A stretch of DNA of 64,000 bases from Streptomyces anulatus (GTDB taxonomy: Bacteria > Actinomycetota > Actinomycetes > Streptomycetales > Streptomycetaceae). The stretch is taken from contig NZ_JOEZ01000016.1 of NCBI RefSeq assembly GCF_000721175.1, positions 62,001 through 126,000 of the forward strand, given 5' to 3'. The notes below the pieces were generated by a model, which saw only the letters and a program-made list of their open reading frames with translations, did no database searches and was not told the origin of the DNA. This document shows, in pieces, positions 55,194 through 63,580 of this stretch. The position numbers were made by a program, and so were the translations under genes. Numbering within the stretch: position 1 is the first letter of the stretch; each line of letters opens with the position of its first letter.

Positions 55194-56012
55194 TCAGTCC
55201 GGAAGGGTGACGAAGTCGATCAATTCCTCCACCCGTCCCAGGAGTTGGGGTTCCAGGTCCTTGTAGCTGCGCACCTTGGACAGGATGTGCTGCCAGGCCG
55301 CCCCGGTGTTCTCCGGCCACCCCAGCGCCCGGCACACGCCCGTCTTCCAGTCCTGCCCCCTCGGCACCACCGGCCAGGCGTCGATCCCCACCGACGACGG
55401 CTTCACCGCCTCCCACACATCGATGTACGGGTGCCCCACCACCAGCACGTGCGCGCCCGTCACCCGCTCGGCGATCCGGGACTCCTTGGAGCCGGGCACC
55501 AGATGGTCCACCAGCACCCCCAGCCGGGCGTCCGGCCCCGGCGCGAACTCCCCGACGATCGCCGGAAGGTCGTCCACCCCCTCCAGGTACTCCACGACCA
55601 CGCCCTCGATCCGCAGGTCGTCGCCCCACACCCGCTCCACCAGCTCCGCGTCGTGACGGCCCTCCACATAGATCCGCCCGGCCCGCGCCACCCGGGCCCG
55701 CGCCCCGGGTACCGCCACCGAACCGGAGGCCGTACGGGTGGGACGCACGGGGCCGCCGGGGCCCGGGCGCACCAGCGTGACGACCTTGCCCTCCAGCAGG
55801 AAGCCGCGCGGCTCCATCGGGAACACCCGGTGCTTGCCGAACCGGTCCTCCAGGGTCACCGTCGGGCCCTGGGCCGTCTTCTCGCAGCGGATCACCGCCC
55901 CGCAGAAACCGGTGGTGACCTCCTCCACGACCAGATCGGGTTCGGCGGGCACCTCGGGCACGGGGGCGGACCGCTTCCACGGTGGGGTCAGGTCCGGCTG
56001 GTAGCTGCGCAT
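55194..56012 (-). CDS. DUF3097-family protein
   Basis: A protein of 272 residues from ATG 56012; no clear ribosome-binding site. It opens MRSYQPDLTPPWKRSAPVPE and continues as a soluble protein with IYVEGRHDAELVERVWGDDL, a Toprim-like segment, VVVEYLEGVDDLPAIV and LVDHLVPGSKESRIA, then HVLVVGHPYIDVWEAVKP. The EGxxDxELxxxxW and VDHL blocks fit the actinobacterial DUF3097 family. The Toprim-like acidic residues hint at nucleic-acid or nucleotide chemistry, but no activity is established to my knowledge. Its upstream region carries GTGTCAC repeats at the end of the next gene. Confidence 0.82.
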   Translation of the reverse strand: MRSYQPDLTPPWKRSAPVPEVPAEPDLVVEEVTTGFCGAVIRCEKTAQGPTVTLEDRFGKHRVFPMEPRGFLLEGKVVTLVRPGPGGPVRPTRTASGSVAVPGARARVARAGRIYVEGRHDAELVERVWGDDLRIEGVVVEYLEGVDDLPAIVGEFAPGPDARLGVLVDHLVPGSKESRIAERVTGAHVLVVGHPYIDVWEAVKPSSVGIDAWPVVPRGQDWKTGVCRALGWPENTGAAWQHILSKVRSYKDLEPQLLGRVEELIDFVTLPD

Positions 56013-56060
56013 GGCACGACGATATTCGCCGCACCCGAGCCAGAGGGTCCCACCGCCGCA

Positions 56061-56132
56061 GGTGTCACGGGCACGGGTGTCACGGCCACAGGTGTCACAC
56101 CACGTCGAGGAGCGGGTGTCACACCACGTCGA
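56061..56132. repeat. Short GGTGTCAC direct repeats
   Basis: GGTGTCAC starts at 56061, 56076, 56091 and 56115. The last two extend to 18 identical bases (56091-56108 and 56115-56132). The final copy contains the stop of the metallo-hydrolase gene. Confidence 0.8.
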
Positions 56133-56850
56133 ACCGCTCCGCCAGCGACGCCCGCTGCGCCCGGACGAAGTCCGCGTCCACCACGGCCCCGTGCCCCGGT
56201 ACGTAGACCGCGTCCTCGCCGCCCAGCGCCAGCAGCCTCTCCAGCGCGGCAGGCCAGCGCGAGGTGATCGCGTCCGGGCCCGCCTGCGGCTCGCCCGACT
56301 CCTCGACCAGATCACCGCAGAACACCACCGGTGGCCCGCCGTCCGAGCCCGGCACCAGCACCGCGAGGTCATGGCCGCTGTGCCCGGGGCCCACGTTGGC
56401 CAGCAGCACCTGCCGGCCACCGCCCAGGTCGAGCGTCCAGTCGCCGCACACCTCGTGGTGCGGGACCACCAGCGTGTCCACCGACCGGGCCGCCTCGTCC
56501 TCCGGGACCCCGTGGCGCACCGACGAGACGGACAGCCCCTCCGCCCCGTCCCGCAGCAGGGCTCCGACGCCCACCGCCCCGTACACCTGCGCCCCGGCGA
56601 ACGCCGCCGTGCCCAGCACATGATCGAAATGCGGGTGGCTCAGTGCGATATGCGTCACCCTCCGCCCGAGCAGCGCCTCGGCCTGCCGCCGCAGCTCGAC
56701 GCCCTCGCGCAGCGTGGCGCCGGTGTCGTACAGCAGTACCCCGTCCGGCCCGGCGACCAGGCCGGTGGTGGCGTCCCAGCCGGGGAGCCGCCGCCTGCCG
56801 ATACCGTTGCCCAACCGCTCCCAGCCGAAGTCTTCCCAAGCGACGTCCAT
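56119..56850 (-). CDS. Metallo-beta-lactamase-fold hydrolase
   Basis: A protein of 243 residues from ATG 56850. The fold's metal motif reads [12 protein letters not shown] (HxHxDH, about 70-77). [12 protein letters not shown] supplies the next His, [11 protein letters not shown] the bridging Asp, and [10 protein letters not shown] the last His. The full two-metal set is therefore present, as in glyoxalase II and quinoprotein-relay-like hydrolases. The [21 protein letters not shown] opening is typical. Substrate unknown. It is divergent from hrcA and lies close to the CIRCE element, without sharing its orientation. Confidence 0.85.
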   Translation of the reverse strand: MDVAWEDFGWERLGNGIGRRRLPGWDATTGLVAGPDGVLLYDTGATLREGVELRRQAEALLGRRVTHIALSHPHFDHVLGTAAFAGAQVYGAVGVGALLRDGAEGLSVSSVRHGVPEDEAARSVDTLVVPHHEVCGDWTLDLGGGRQVLLANVGPGHSGHDLAVLVPGSDGGPPVVFCGDLVEESGEPQAGPDAITSRWPAALERLLALGGEDAVYVPGHGAVVDADFVRAQRASLAERFDVV

Positions 56851-56907
56851 ACCAGGACGCTATCGGCAACGACCTGCGCGCTCTCGTGGGAGCGTGGCCG
56901 GTCGCCC

Positions 56908-56938
56908 TTGCCCCGGCCCCACCCCACCCCCGTACACT
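56908..56938 (+). promoter_or_regulatory. Candidate hrcA promoter
   Basis: TTGCCC (56908-56913) and TACACT (56933-56938) with a 19-nt spacer, just upstream of the CIRCE element, so that HrcA binding would cover the transcription start. Confidence 0.4.
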
Positions 56939-56951
56939 GACCGCGGGGATT

Positions 56952-56980
56952 GCTGGCACTCGAACGTACCGAGTGCCAGC
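56952..56980. promoter_or_regulatory. CIRCE operator of hrcA
   Basis: GCTGGCACTC, 9 nt, GAGTGCCAGC: perfect 10-bp arms with the canonical 9-nt spacing of the HrcA-binding CIRCE element. It lies 45 nt before hrcA, so hrcA is predicted to repress itself and dnaJ2. Confidence 0.92.
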
Positions 56981-57025
56981 CGGACACCGGAGAAATCCGG
57001 AGAGACACAGCTGGAGGTGTGCGCG

Positions 57026-58042
57026 ATGCTCAGCGAACGCAGACTCGAAGTGCTGCGCGCCATCGTCCAGGACTATGTCGGCACCGAGGAGCCCGTCGGC
57101 TCCAAGGCGCTGACCGAGCGGCACCGGCTGGGGGTCTCCCCTGCCACCGTCCGCAACGACATGGCGGTGCTGGAGGACGAGGGCTTCATCGCCCAGCCGC
57201 ACACGAGCGCGGGGCGCATCCCCACCGACAAGGGGTACCGCCTCTTCGTCGACAAGCTCGCGGGCGTCAAGCCGCTGTCCTCGCCCGAGCGCCGGGCCAT
57301 CCAGAACTTCCTCGACGGCGCGGTCGACCTCGACGACGTGGTCGGCCGGACGGTGCGGCTGCTCGCGCAGCTGACCCGGCAGGTCGCCGTCGTGCAGTAC
57401 CCCTCGCTGACCCGCTCGACGGTGCGGCACGTGGAACTGCTGGCGCTCGCCCCCGCCCGGCTGATGCTCGTCCTGATCACGGACACCGGCCGGGTCGAAC
57501 AGCGTATGATCGACTGCCCTGCGCCGTTCGGCGAGGCATCGCTCGCGGATCTGCGGGCCCGGCTCAACAGCCGGGTCGTCGGACGCCGCTTCGCGGATGT
57601 CCCGCGGCTGGTGCAGGAGCTGCCGGAATCCTTCGACAGCGAGGACCGGGGGACGGTTTCCACGGTCCTTTCCACCCTCCTCGAAACACTGGTCGAGGAG
57701 ACGGAGGAGCGGCTGATGATCGGCGGCACCTCCAACCTCACCCGCTTCGGACACGACTTCCCGGTGATGATCCGGCCGGTGCTGGAAGCACTGGAGGAGC
57801 AGGTCGTCCTGCTGAAGCTGCTCGGTGAGGCAACGGACTCCGGCATGACCGTACGGATCGGGCACGAGAACGCCCACGAGGGGCTCAACTCCACGTCCGT
57901 CGTCGCGGTCGGCTACGGTTCGGGCGACGAGGCAGTCGCCAAACTCGGCGTGGTCGGACCGACCCGCATGGACTACCCCGGAACGATGGGAGCGGTACGC
58001 GCAGTGGCACGTTACGTCGGACAGATCCTGGCGGAGTCGTAA
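57026..58042 (+). CDS. hrcA: Heat-inducible transcription repressor HrcA
   Basis: A protein of 338 residues from ATG 57026, with GGAGG 8 nt upstream. An N-terminal winged helix-turn-helix ([55 protein letters not shown]) precedes the GAF-like domain of the family and the C-terminal [20 protein letters not shown] block. HrcA binds CIRCE and represses chaperone genes in unstressed cells, with activity tuned by GroEL. The site upstream predicts autoregulation. dnaJ2 begins at the base after the stop, so the two are one operon. Confidence 0.97.
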   Translation: MLSERRLEVLRAIVQDYVGTEEPVGSKALTERHRLGVSPATVRNDMAVLEDEGFIAQPHTSAGRIPTDKGYRLFVDKLAGVKPLSSPERRAIQNFLDGAVDLDDVVGRTVRLLAQLTRQVAVVQYPSLTRSTVRHVELLALAPARLMLVLITDTGRVEQRMIDCPAPFGEASLADLRARLNSRVVGRRFADVPRLVQELPESFDSEDRGTVSTVLSTLLETLVEETEERLMIGGTSNLTRFGHDFPVMIRPVLEALEEQVVLLKLLGEATDSGMTVRIGHENAHEGLNSTSVVAVGYGSGDEAVAKLGVVGPTRMDYPGTMGAVRAVARYVGQILAES

Positions 58043-59182
58043 GTGGCCACGGACTACTACGCCGTACTCGGCGTGCGCCGCGACGCATCTCAGGACGAGA
58101 TCAAGAAGGCATTCCGTCGGCTCGCCCGCGAGCTGCACCCGGATGTCAACCCGGACCCGAAGACCCAGGAGCGGTTCAAGGAGATCAACGCCGCTTACGA
58201 GGTGCTCTCGGACCCGCAGAAGAAGCAGGTCTACGACCTCGGCGGCGACCCGCTCTCCGCCAGCGGCGGCGGCGGTGGCGCGGGCGGTTTCGGAGCCGGC
58301 GGCTTCGGCAACTTCTCCGACATCATGGACGCGTTCTTCGGCAACGCCGCGCAGCGCGGGCCCCGTTCGCGGACCCGGCGCGGCCAGGACGCCATGATCC
58401 GGCTGGAGATCGACCTCAACGAGGCGGCCTTCGGCACCACCAAGGACATCCAGGTCGACACGGCCGTCGTCTGCAACACCTGCAGCGGCGAGGGCGCGGC
58501 CCCCGGCACCTCGGCCCAGACCTGTGACATGTGCCGCGGCCGCGGCGAGGTCTCTCAGGTCACCCGGTCCTTCCTGGGCCAGGTGATGACCTCGCGGCCC
58601 TGCCCGCAGTGCCAGGGCTTCGGCACCGTCGTGCCCACCCCCTGCCCGGAGTGCGCCGGCGACGGCCGCATCCGCTCGCGGCGCACGCTCACGGTCAAGA
58701 TCCCCGCGGGCGTCGACAACGGCACCCGCATCCAGCTCGCAGGCGAGGGCGAGGTCGGCCCCGGCGGCGGCCCGGCCGGCGATCTGTACGTGGAGATCCA
58801 CGAGCTGCCGCACGCCGTCTTCCAGCGGCGCGGCGACGACCTGCACTGCACGGTCACCATCCCCATGACGGCCGCGGCCCTCGGCACCAAGTGCCCGCTG
58901 GAGACCCTGGACGGCCTGGAGGAGATCGACATCCGGCCCGGCACCCAGTCCGGCCAGTCCGTGCCCCTGCACGGGCGCGGGATCACGCATCTGCGCGGCG
59001 GCGGCCGGGGCGACCTGATCGTGCACGTCGAGGTGATGACCCCGTCCAAGCTCGACGCGGAACAGGAGCGGCTGCTGCGGGAGCTGTCCAAGCTGCGCGG
59101 CGAGGAGCGGCCCCTGGGTCAGTTTCAGCCAGGTCAGCAAGGGCTCTTCTCCCGGCTGAAGGACGCGTTCAACGGTCGCTGA
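58043..59182 (+). CDS. dnaJ2: Molecular chaperone DnaJ (second copy type, HrcA-linked)
   Basis: A protein of 379 residues. GTG 58043 follows the hrcA stop with no gap. The J domain (1-70) has the HPD tripeptide in ELHPDVNPD. Next is a Gly/Phe-rich linker (GGGGAGGFGAGGFGNF). The zinc region has four CxxCxGxG units (CNTCSGEG, CDMCRGRG, CPQCQGFG, CPECAGDG). The substrate-binding C-terminal domains complete it. It stimulates DnaK ATPase and delivers unfolded proteins. Because it lies behind CIRCE-hrcA, it should respond to heat through HrcA, unlike the dnaK-operon copy usual in Streptomyces, which is under HspR. Confidence 0.96.
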   Translation: MATDYYAVLGVRRDASQDEIKKAFRRLARELHPDVNPDPKTQERFKEINAAYEVLSDPQKKQVYDLGGDPLSASGGGGGAGGFGAGGFGNFSDIMDAFFGNAAQRGPRSRTRRGQDAMIRLEIDLNEAAFGTTKDIQVDTAVVCNTCSGEGAAPGTSAQTCDMCRGRGEVSQVTRSFLGQVMTSRPCPQCQGFGTVVPTPCPECAGDGRIRSRRTLTVKIPAGVDNGTRIQLAGEGEVGPGGGPAGDLYVEIHELPHAVFQRRGDDLHCTVTIPMTAAALGTKCPLETLDGLEEIDIRPGTQSGQSVPLHGRGITHLRGGGRGDLIVHVEVMTPSKLDAEQERLLRELSKLRGEERPLGQFQPGQQGLFSRLKDAFNGR

Positions 59183-59206
59183 ACCGCTTTTCCCCTTTCA
59201 CCGCAC

Positions 59207-59233
59207 CGCCCGCCGGTTCCGTACCGGCGGGCG
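59207..59233 (+). terminator. Terminator after dnaJ2
   Basis: 59207-59217 and 59223-59233 are perfect 11-nt complements with a 5-nt loop, 25 nt after the stop. Confidence 0.88.
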
Positions 59234-59314
59234 TGCGGCGTACGGCGGGAGAACTGGTCAGGACGTCGGCTGGCTGATTCGGCCCCGTGCAGGGGTACGT
59301 GGCACGATGCGGTC

Positions 59315-60388
59315 ATGTCCTCCGAGTTGACCGATCTCTGCCGGTATCCGATCGTGCAGGCCCCCATGGCGGGCGGCACGTCCGGACCCCAGCTCGCCGG
59401 GGCCGTCGCCGATGCCGGCGGGCTCGGGTTCCTGGCCGCCGGGTACAAGACGGCGGACGGGATGTACAACGAGATCAAACAGCTGCGCCGGCTCACCGGC
59501 GGGCCGTTCGGCGTCAACCTCTTCATGCCGCAGCCGGCGCTCGCCGACCCCAGTGCCGTCGAGGTCTACCGCCACCAGCTCGCCGGCGAGGCCACCTGGT
59601 ACGAGACCCCGCTCGGCGACCCGGACAGCAGCGGCGACGACGGCTACGAGGCGAAGGTCGCGATCCTGCTGGAGGACCCGGTCCCGGTGGTCTCCTTCAC
59701 CTTCGGCTGCCCGACCCGCGACACGCTGGACGCCTTCGCCAGGGCCGGGACGCACACCATCGTCACGGTCACCTCGGCCGAGGAGGCCCAGAGCGCCCAG
59801 TGGGCGGGCGCCGACACCGTCTGCGTCCAGGGCGTCGAGGCGGGCGGCCACCGCTCCACCCACCGCGACGACCCGGAGGCCGGCCACACCGGCACCGGAC
59901 TGCTCTCCCTCATCACCCAGGTCCGCGAGACCGTGCAGATCCCGATCGTCGCCACCGGCGGCCTGATGCGCGGCGCCCAGATCGCCGCCGTCCTCGCGGC
60001 GGGCGCGGACGCCGCCCAGCTCGGCACCGCCTTCCTGATCTGCCCCGAGTCCGGGGCGCACCTGCTGCACAAGCAGGCCCTGACCAACCCGCTGTTCGTC
60101 CGCACCGAGCTGACCCGCGCTTTCTCCGGGCGGCCCGCCCGCAGCCTGGTCAACCGCTTCGTCCGCGAACACGGCCCGTACGCCCCCGCCGCCTACCCCC
60201 AGGTCCACTACGTCACCAGCGGGCTGCGCCGGGCCGCCGCCAAGGCCGGGGACGCCCAGGGCATGGCCCTGTGGGCCGGGCAGGGCCACCGGATGGCCCG
60301 CGAACTGCCCGCAGGCGAGCTGATCGAGCTGCTCGCCGCCGAACTGGAGGCCGCCCGGGCGGCCCTGAGCATGAGGAGCCCCCGGTGA
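59315..60388 (+). CDS. Nitronate monooxygenase-like FMN protein
   Basis: A protein of 357 residues from ATG 59315. TIM-barrel family landmarks: PIVQAPMAGGTSGPQLAGAV at the N-terminus, GGLGFLAAGYK, VVSFTFGCP, GADTVCVQGVEAGGHRS (the conserved His region), PIVATGGLMRG and AAQLGTAFLICPES. The family oxidises alkyl nitronates with FMN; some members are enoyl reductases or 2-nitropropane dioxygenase-like enzymes of unknown role. No strong ribosome-binding site is seen. Its stop overlaps the start of rsmE (GTGA), an operon pairing that does not indicate the substrate. Confidence 0.88.
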   Translation: MSSELTDLCRYPIVQAPMAGGTSGPQLAGAVADAGGLGFLAAGYKTADGMYNEIKQLRRLTGGPFGVNLFMPQPALADPSAVEVYRHQLAGEATWYETPLGDPDSSGDDGYEAKVAILLEDPVPVVSFTFGCPTRDTLDAFARAGTHTIVTVTSAEEAQSAQWAGADTVCVQGVEAGGHRSTHRDDPEAGHTGTGLLSLITQVRETVQIPIVATGGLMRGAQIAAVLAAGADAAQLGTAFLICPESGAHLLHKQALTNPLFVRTELTRAFSGRPARSLVNRFVREHGPYAPAAYPQVHYVTSGLRRAAAKAGDAQGMALWAGQGHRMARELPAGELIELLAAELEAARAALSMRSPR

Positions 60389-61131
60389 CCGCACCGGTCT
60401 TCGTCGTCGAGCGGATGCCCACCGGGCCGGAGTTCGTCCTGGAAGGACCCGAAGGGCGGCACGCCGTCTCCGTCAAGCGGCTCAAGACCGGCGAGGAACT
60501 CGTCCTCACCGACGGCCTCGGCCACTGGGCGGACGGCGTCGTGCGGGCCGCCGAGGGCAGGGACCGCCTCACGGTCACCGTCCGCGGGGCCGTCCAGGAG
60601 GAGCCCGTACCCGAACCCCGGATCACCGTCGTCCAGGCCCTGCCCAAGGGCGACCGGGGCGAGCTGGCCGTCGAGACGATGACCGAGACCGGCGTCGACG
60701 CGATCGTTCCCTGGCAGGCGGCACGCTGCATCACCCAGTGGAAGGGCGAGCGGGGCGCCAAGGCCCTGACGAAGTGGCGCAGCACGGCGCGGGAGGCGGG
60801 CAAGCAGTCCCGCCGGGTGCGCTTCCCCGAGGTGACCGACGCCATGACGACCAAGCAGGTGGCAGCCCTGCTCGCCGACGCCGAGTTCGCCGGGGTCCTC
60901 CACGAGGACCGCGACCATGACAGCACCCCCCTGGCCACCGCCGAACTGCCCGCCACCGGCAGACTCGTGCTCGTCGTCGGCCCCGAGGGCGGCGTCTCCC
61001 CGCAGGAACTGGCCGCCTTCTCCGAGGCGGGCGCCCGCCCCTACCGCCTCGGCCGGAGCGTCCTGCGCACCTCCACGGCCGGGACGGCCGCGACCGCGCT
61101 GCTGCTGGGACGCACGGGGCGCTGGGGCTGA
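60385..61131 (+). CDS. rsmE: 16S rRNA (uracil-1498-N3)-methyltransferase
   Basis: A protein of 248 residues. GTG 60385 overlaps the previous stop by 4 nt and has GAGGAG 6 nt upstream. The N-terminal PUA-like domain (VFVVERMPTGPEFVLEGPEG, HAVSVKRLKTGEEL) is followed by the SPOUT knot methyltransferase: VQALPKGDRGELAVETMTE, VPWQAARCITQW, WRSTAREAGKQSRR, VVGPEGGVSPQEL and LGRSVLRTSTAGTAATALLL. It methylates U1498 of 16S rRNA from S-adenosylmethionine. In many bacteria it lies after dnaJ; here the nitronate monooxygenase-like gene stands between. Confidence 0.96.
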   Translation: MTAPVFVVERMPTGPEFVLEGPEGRHAVSVKRLKTGEELVLTDGLGHWADGVVRAAEGRDRLTVTVRGAVQEEPVPEPRITVVQALPKGDRGELAVETMTETGVDAIVPWQAARCITQWKGERGAKALTKWRSTAREAGKQSRRVRFPEVTDAMTTKQVAALLADAEFAGVLHEDRDHDSTPLATAELPATGRLVLVVGPEGGVSPQELAAFSEAGARPYRLGRSVLRTSTAGTAATALLLGRTGRWG

Positions 61132-61251
61132 GGGGGCTGAGAGCCTGTCGGCACAGGCGGCCCCCGCGTTCGGCGGCGGCCCGGCGATAGCATGCCCGTG
61201 TACCGATCTTCAAGGAAGCGAACCGACCACCAGCGACGAGGAGGCCCGGCC

Positions 61252-61611
61252 ATGGCGGGAGAGCCGCAGTCCGACTGCTTGTTCTGCAAGATCGTCTCGG
61301 GAGAGATCCCGGCGACCATCGTCCGCGAGAGCGAGACCACCGTCGCCTTCCGCGACATCAACCCGCAGGCACCGACCCACGTCCTGGTGATCCCCAAGGT
61401 CCACTACCCGGACGCCGCCACCCTCGCCGCCGCCGAACCGCAGATCGCCGCGGACGTGCTGCGTGAGGCCGGAGCGGTCGCCGCCGACGAGAAGGTCGTC
61501 GACAGCGGCTACCGGATCATCCTCAACACGGGCTCCGGCGCCGGCCAGACCGTCTTCCACGCGCACGCCCACGTCCTGGGCGGCCGTGGCCTCCAGTGGC
61601 CGCCCGGATAA
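61252..61611 (+). CDS. HIT-family nucleotide-binding protein
   Basis: A protein of 119 residues. ATG 61252 has GAGGAGG 7 nt upstream. The opening [13 protein letters not shown] carries the CxxC pair of the zinc-binding HINT type. [11 protein letters not shown] and the catalytic triad-of-histidines HAHAHVLGG complete the fold. Such proteins hydrolyse adenylyl or nucleotidyl phosphoramidates. The [13 protein letters not shown] end is standard. It is followed 14 nt later by the RNase Z-like gene. Confidence 0.95.
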   Translation: MAGEPQSDCLFCKIVSGEIPATIVRESETTVAFRDINPQAPTHVLVIPKVHYPDAATLAAAEPQIAADVLREAGAVAADEKVVDSGYRIILNTGSGAGQTVFHAHAHVLGGRGLQWPPG

Positions 61612-61625
61612 CGAGAGCCTCCGCC

Positions 61626-62540
61626 ATGTCCGTACGCGAGCTGGTGGTGCTCGGCACCGCCAGCCAGGTCCCCACCCGGCACCGCAACCACAACGGCTAT
61701 CTGCTGCGCTGGGACGGCGAGGGCATCCTCTTCGATCCCGGCGAGGGCACCCAGCGCCAGATGCTGCGGGCCGGGGTCGCCGCGCACGACATCCACCGGA
61801 TCTGCGTCACCCACTTCCACGGCGACCACTCCCTCGGGCTCGCCGGGGTGATCCAGCGGATCAACCTCGACCAGGTGCCGCACCCGGTGACCGCGCACCA
61901 TCCGGCGAGCGGGCAGCACTTCTTCGACCGGCTGCGGTACGCCACCGCCTACCGCGAGACCGTCGAGCTGAACCAGGTCCCGGTCGCCGGAGCCGGCGGC
62001 GTCCTCGCCACCACTCCGGCGTACACCCTGGACAGCAGGAAGCTCTCGCACCCCGTCGAGTCGTACGGCTACCGCCTCACCGAGCCCGACACCCGCCGGA
62101 TGCTGCCCGCCCTCCTCAAGGAGCACGGCATCGCCGGACCGGACGTCGGCCGCCTCCAGCGTGAGGGCTCCCTCGGCGGCGTCACTCTGGAGCAGGTCTC
62201 CGAGCACCGGCGCGGGCAGCGGTTCGCGTTCGTCATGGACACCCGGCTATGCGACGGGGCGTACGAGCTCGCCGAGGGCTGCGACATGCTCGTCATCGAG
62301 TCGACCTTCCTCGACGAGGACGAGAAGCTGGCCGTCGACCACGGGCACCTGACCGCGGGACAGGCCGCCCGGGTGGCGAAGGAGTCGGGCGTGCGCCACC
62401 TCGTGCTGACCCACTTCTCCCAGCGCTACAGCGACCCGGAGCTCTTCGAGACCCAGGCCCGCGCCGCCGGGTTCGACGGCGAACTCACCGTCGCCCAGGA
62501 CCTGATCCGGGTCCCGGTCCCCACCCGGCACCACCACTGA
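61626..62540 (+). CDS. rnz: Ribonuclease Z-type metallo-hydrolase
   Basis: A protein of 304 residues from ATG 61626. It has the zinc motif [14 protein letters not shown] (HxHxDH, about 62-67) and the tRNase Z opening [22 protein letters not shown] with [36 protein letters not shown] and [12 protein letters not shown] supply the remaining metal ligands. The family trims tRNA 3' ends. The flexible arm is short, as in bacterial forms. A small tandem repeat follows the stop. The call as RNase Z is by family; other phosphodiesterase roles are possible. Confidence 0.9.
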   Translation: MSVRELVVLGTASQVPTRHRNHNGYLLRWDGEGILFDPGEGTQRQMLRAGVAAHDIHRICVTHFHGDHSLGLAGVIQRINLDQVPHPVTAHHPASGQHFFDRLRYATAYRETVELNQVPVAGAGGVLATTPAYTLDSRKLSHPVESYGYRLTEPDTRRMLPALLKEHGIAGPDVGRLQREGSLGGVTLEQVSEHRRGQRFAFVMDTRLCDGAYELAEGCDMLVIESTFLDEDEKLAVDHGHLTAGQAARVAKESGVRHLVLTHFSQRYSDPELFETQARAAGFDGELTVAQDLIRVPVPTRHHH

Positions 62541-62542
62541 GA

Positions 62543-62575
62543 CAACCGCACCACCGTCAACAACCGCACCACCGT
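62543..62575. repeat. 18-bp-period tandem repeat before the deaminase gene
   Basis: 62543-62557 and 62561-62575 are identical (15 nt) with period 18, in the 47 nt between the RNase Z-like gene and the deaminase start. Confidence 0.85.
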
Positions 62576-62587
62576 TTGCGAGACACC

Positions 62588-63580
62588 GTGCACCTCCCCA
62601 AGGCAGAACTCCACCTCCACATCGAAGGCACCCTCGAACCCGAGCTGGCCTTCGCCCTCGCGGAGCGCAACGGAGTGGCCCTGCCGTACGCCACCACCGA
62701 CGAACTGCGCGCCGCCTACGAGTTCGAGGACCTCCAGTCCTTCCTGGACCTCTACTACGCCCTGATGGCCGTGCTGCGCACGGAGGAGGACTTCGCCGAA
62801 CTCGTCGACGCCTACCTCACCCGCGCCGCCGCCCAGGGCGTCCGGCACGCCGAGATCTTCTTCGACCCGCAGGCCCACACCGCCCGGGGCGTCCCGATCG
62901 GCACGGTCATCGAAGGGATCGGCCGGGCACTGGAGCGCAGCGAGGAGAAGCACGGCGTCTCCACCCAGCTGATCATGTGCTTCCTGCGCGACCTGTCCGC
63001 CGAAGCGGCCCTCGACACCCTGGAATCGGCGAAGCCGTATCTGCACCGGATCAGCGCGATCGGCCTGGACTCCGCCGAGGTCGGCCACCCGCCCGCCAAG
63101 TTCCGCGCGGTGTACGAGGAGGCCACCGCCCTCGGCCTGCGCAAGGTGGCCCACGCGGGGGAGGAGGGTCCGCCGGAGTACATCCGGGAGGCCCTGGACG
63201 TCCTCCGCGTCGAGCGCGTCGACCACGGGCTGCGCTGCCTGGAGGACCCGGAGCTGGTGGCACGGCTGGTCGCCGACCGGGTGCCGCTCACGCTCTGCCC
63301 GCTCTCCAACGTACGACTGCGCACGGTCGACACGCTGAAGGACCACCCGCTGCCGGAGATGATGGCCGCGGGACTCCTCTGCACGGTCAACTCCGACGAC
63401 CCCGCCTACTTCGGCGGGTACGCGGGCGACAACTTCGACGCCGTACGGGACGCCCTCGCCCTGGACCGGGAGCAGCTGCGCACCCTGGCCCGCAACTCCT
63501 TCGAGGCGGCCTTCCTCGACCACGACGAGGAGCGCCGGGCGCGCTACCTGTCCGAGGTCGAGGCCTACGCGTTCGACTGA
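62588..63580 (+). CDS. Adenosine/adenine deaminase family protein (adenine deaminase-like)
   Basis: A protein of 330 residues from GTG 62588. Zinc-dependent amidohydrolase landmarks: PKAELHLHIEGTLEPE (metal His pair, about 9-11), VAHAGEEGPPEYI (His and catalytic Glu), RVDHGLRC and TVNSDDPAYFGGYAGDN (metal Asp). The GTLEPE opening and NSDDPAYFGGY, in place of the NTDDP of classical adenosine deaminases, match the adenine deaminase branch (Aah1-like) known from fungi and some bacteria. I therefore expect adenine to hypoxanthine conversion in purine salvage. Tandem repeats precede the start, and the end overlaps the next gene by 16 bp on the other strand. Confidence 0.88.
   Translation: MHLPKAELHLHIEGTLEPELAFALAERNGVALPYATTDELRAAYEFEDLQSFLDLYYALMAVLRTEEDFAELVDAYLTRAAAQGVRHAEIFFDPQAHTARGVPIGTVIEGIGRALERSEEKHGVSTQLIMCFLRDLSAEAALDTLESAKPYLHRISAIGLDSAEVGHPPAKFRAVYEEATALGLRKVAHAGEEGPPEYIREALDVLRVERVDHGLRCLEDPELVARLVADRVPLTLCPLSNVRLRTVDTLKDHPLPEMMAAGLLCTVNSDDPAYFGGYAGDNFDAVRDALALDREQLRTLARNSFEAAFLDHDEERRARYLSEVEAYAFD

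Noticed and set aside
55194..56621. A 475-codon minus-strand version of the DUF3097 gene
   Set aside because: The upstream 200 residues are Trp/Cys/Arg/Ser shadow of the metallo-hydrolase gene. The family begins at ATG 56012.
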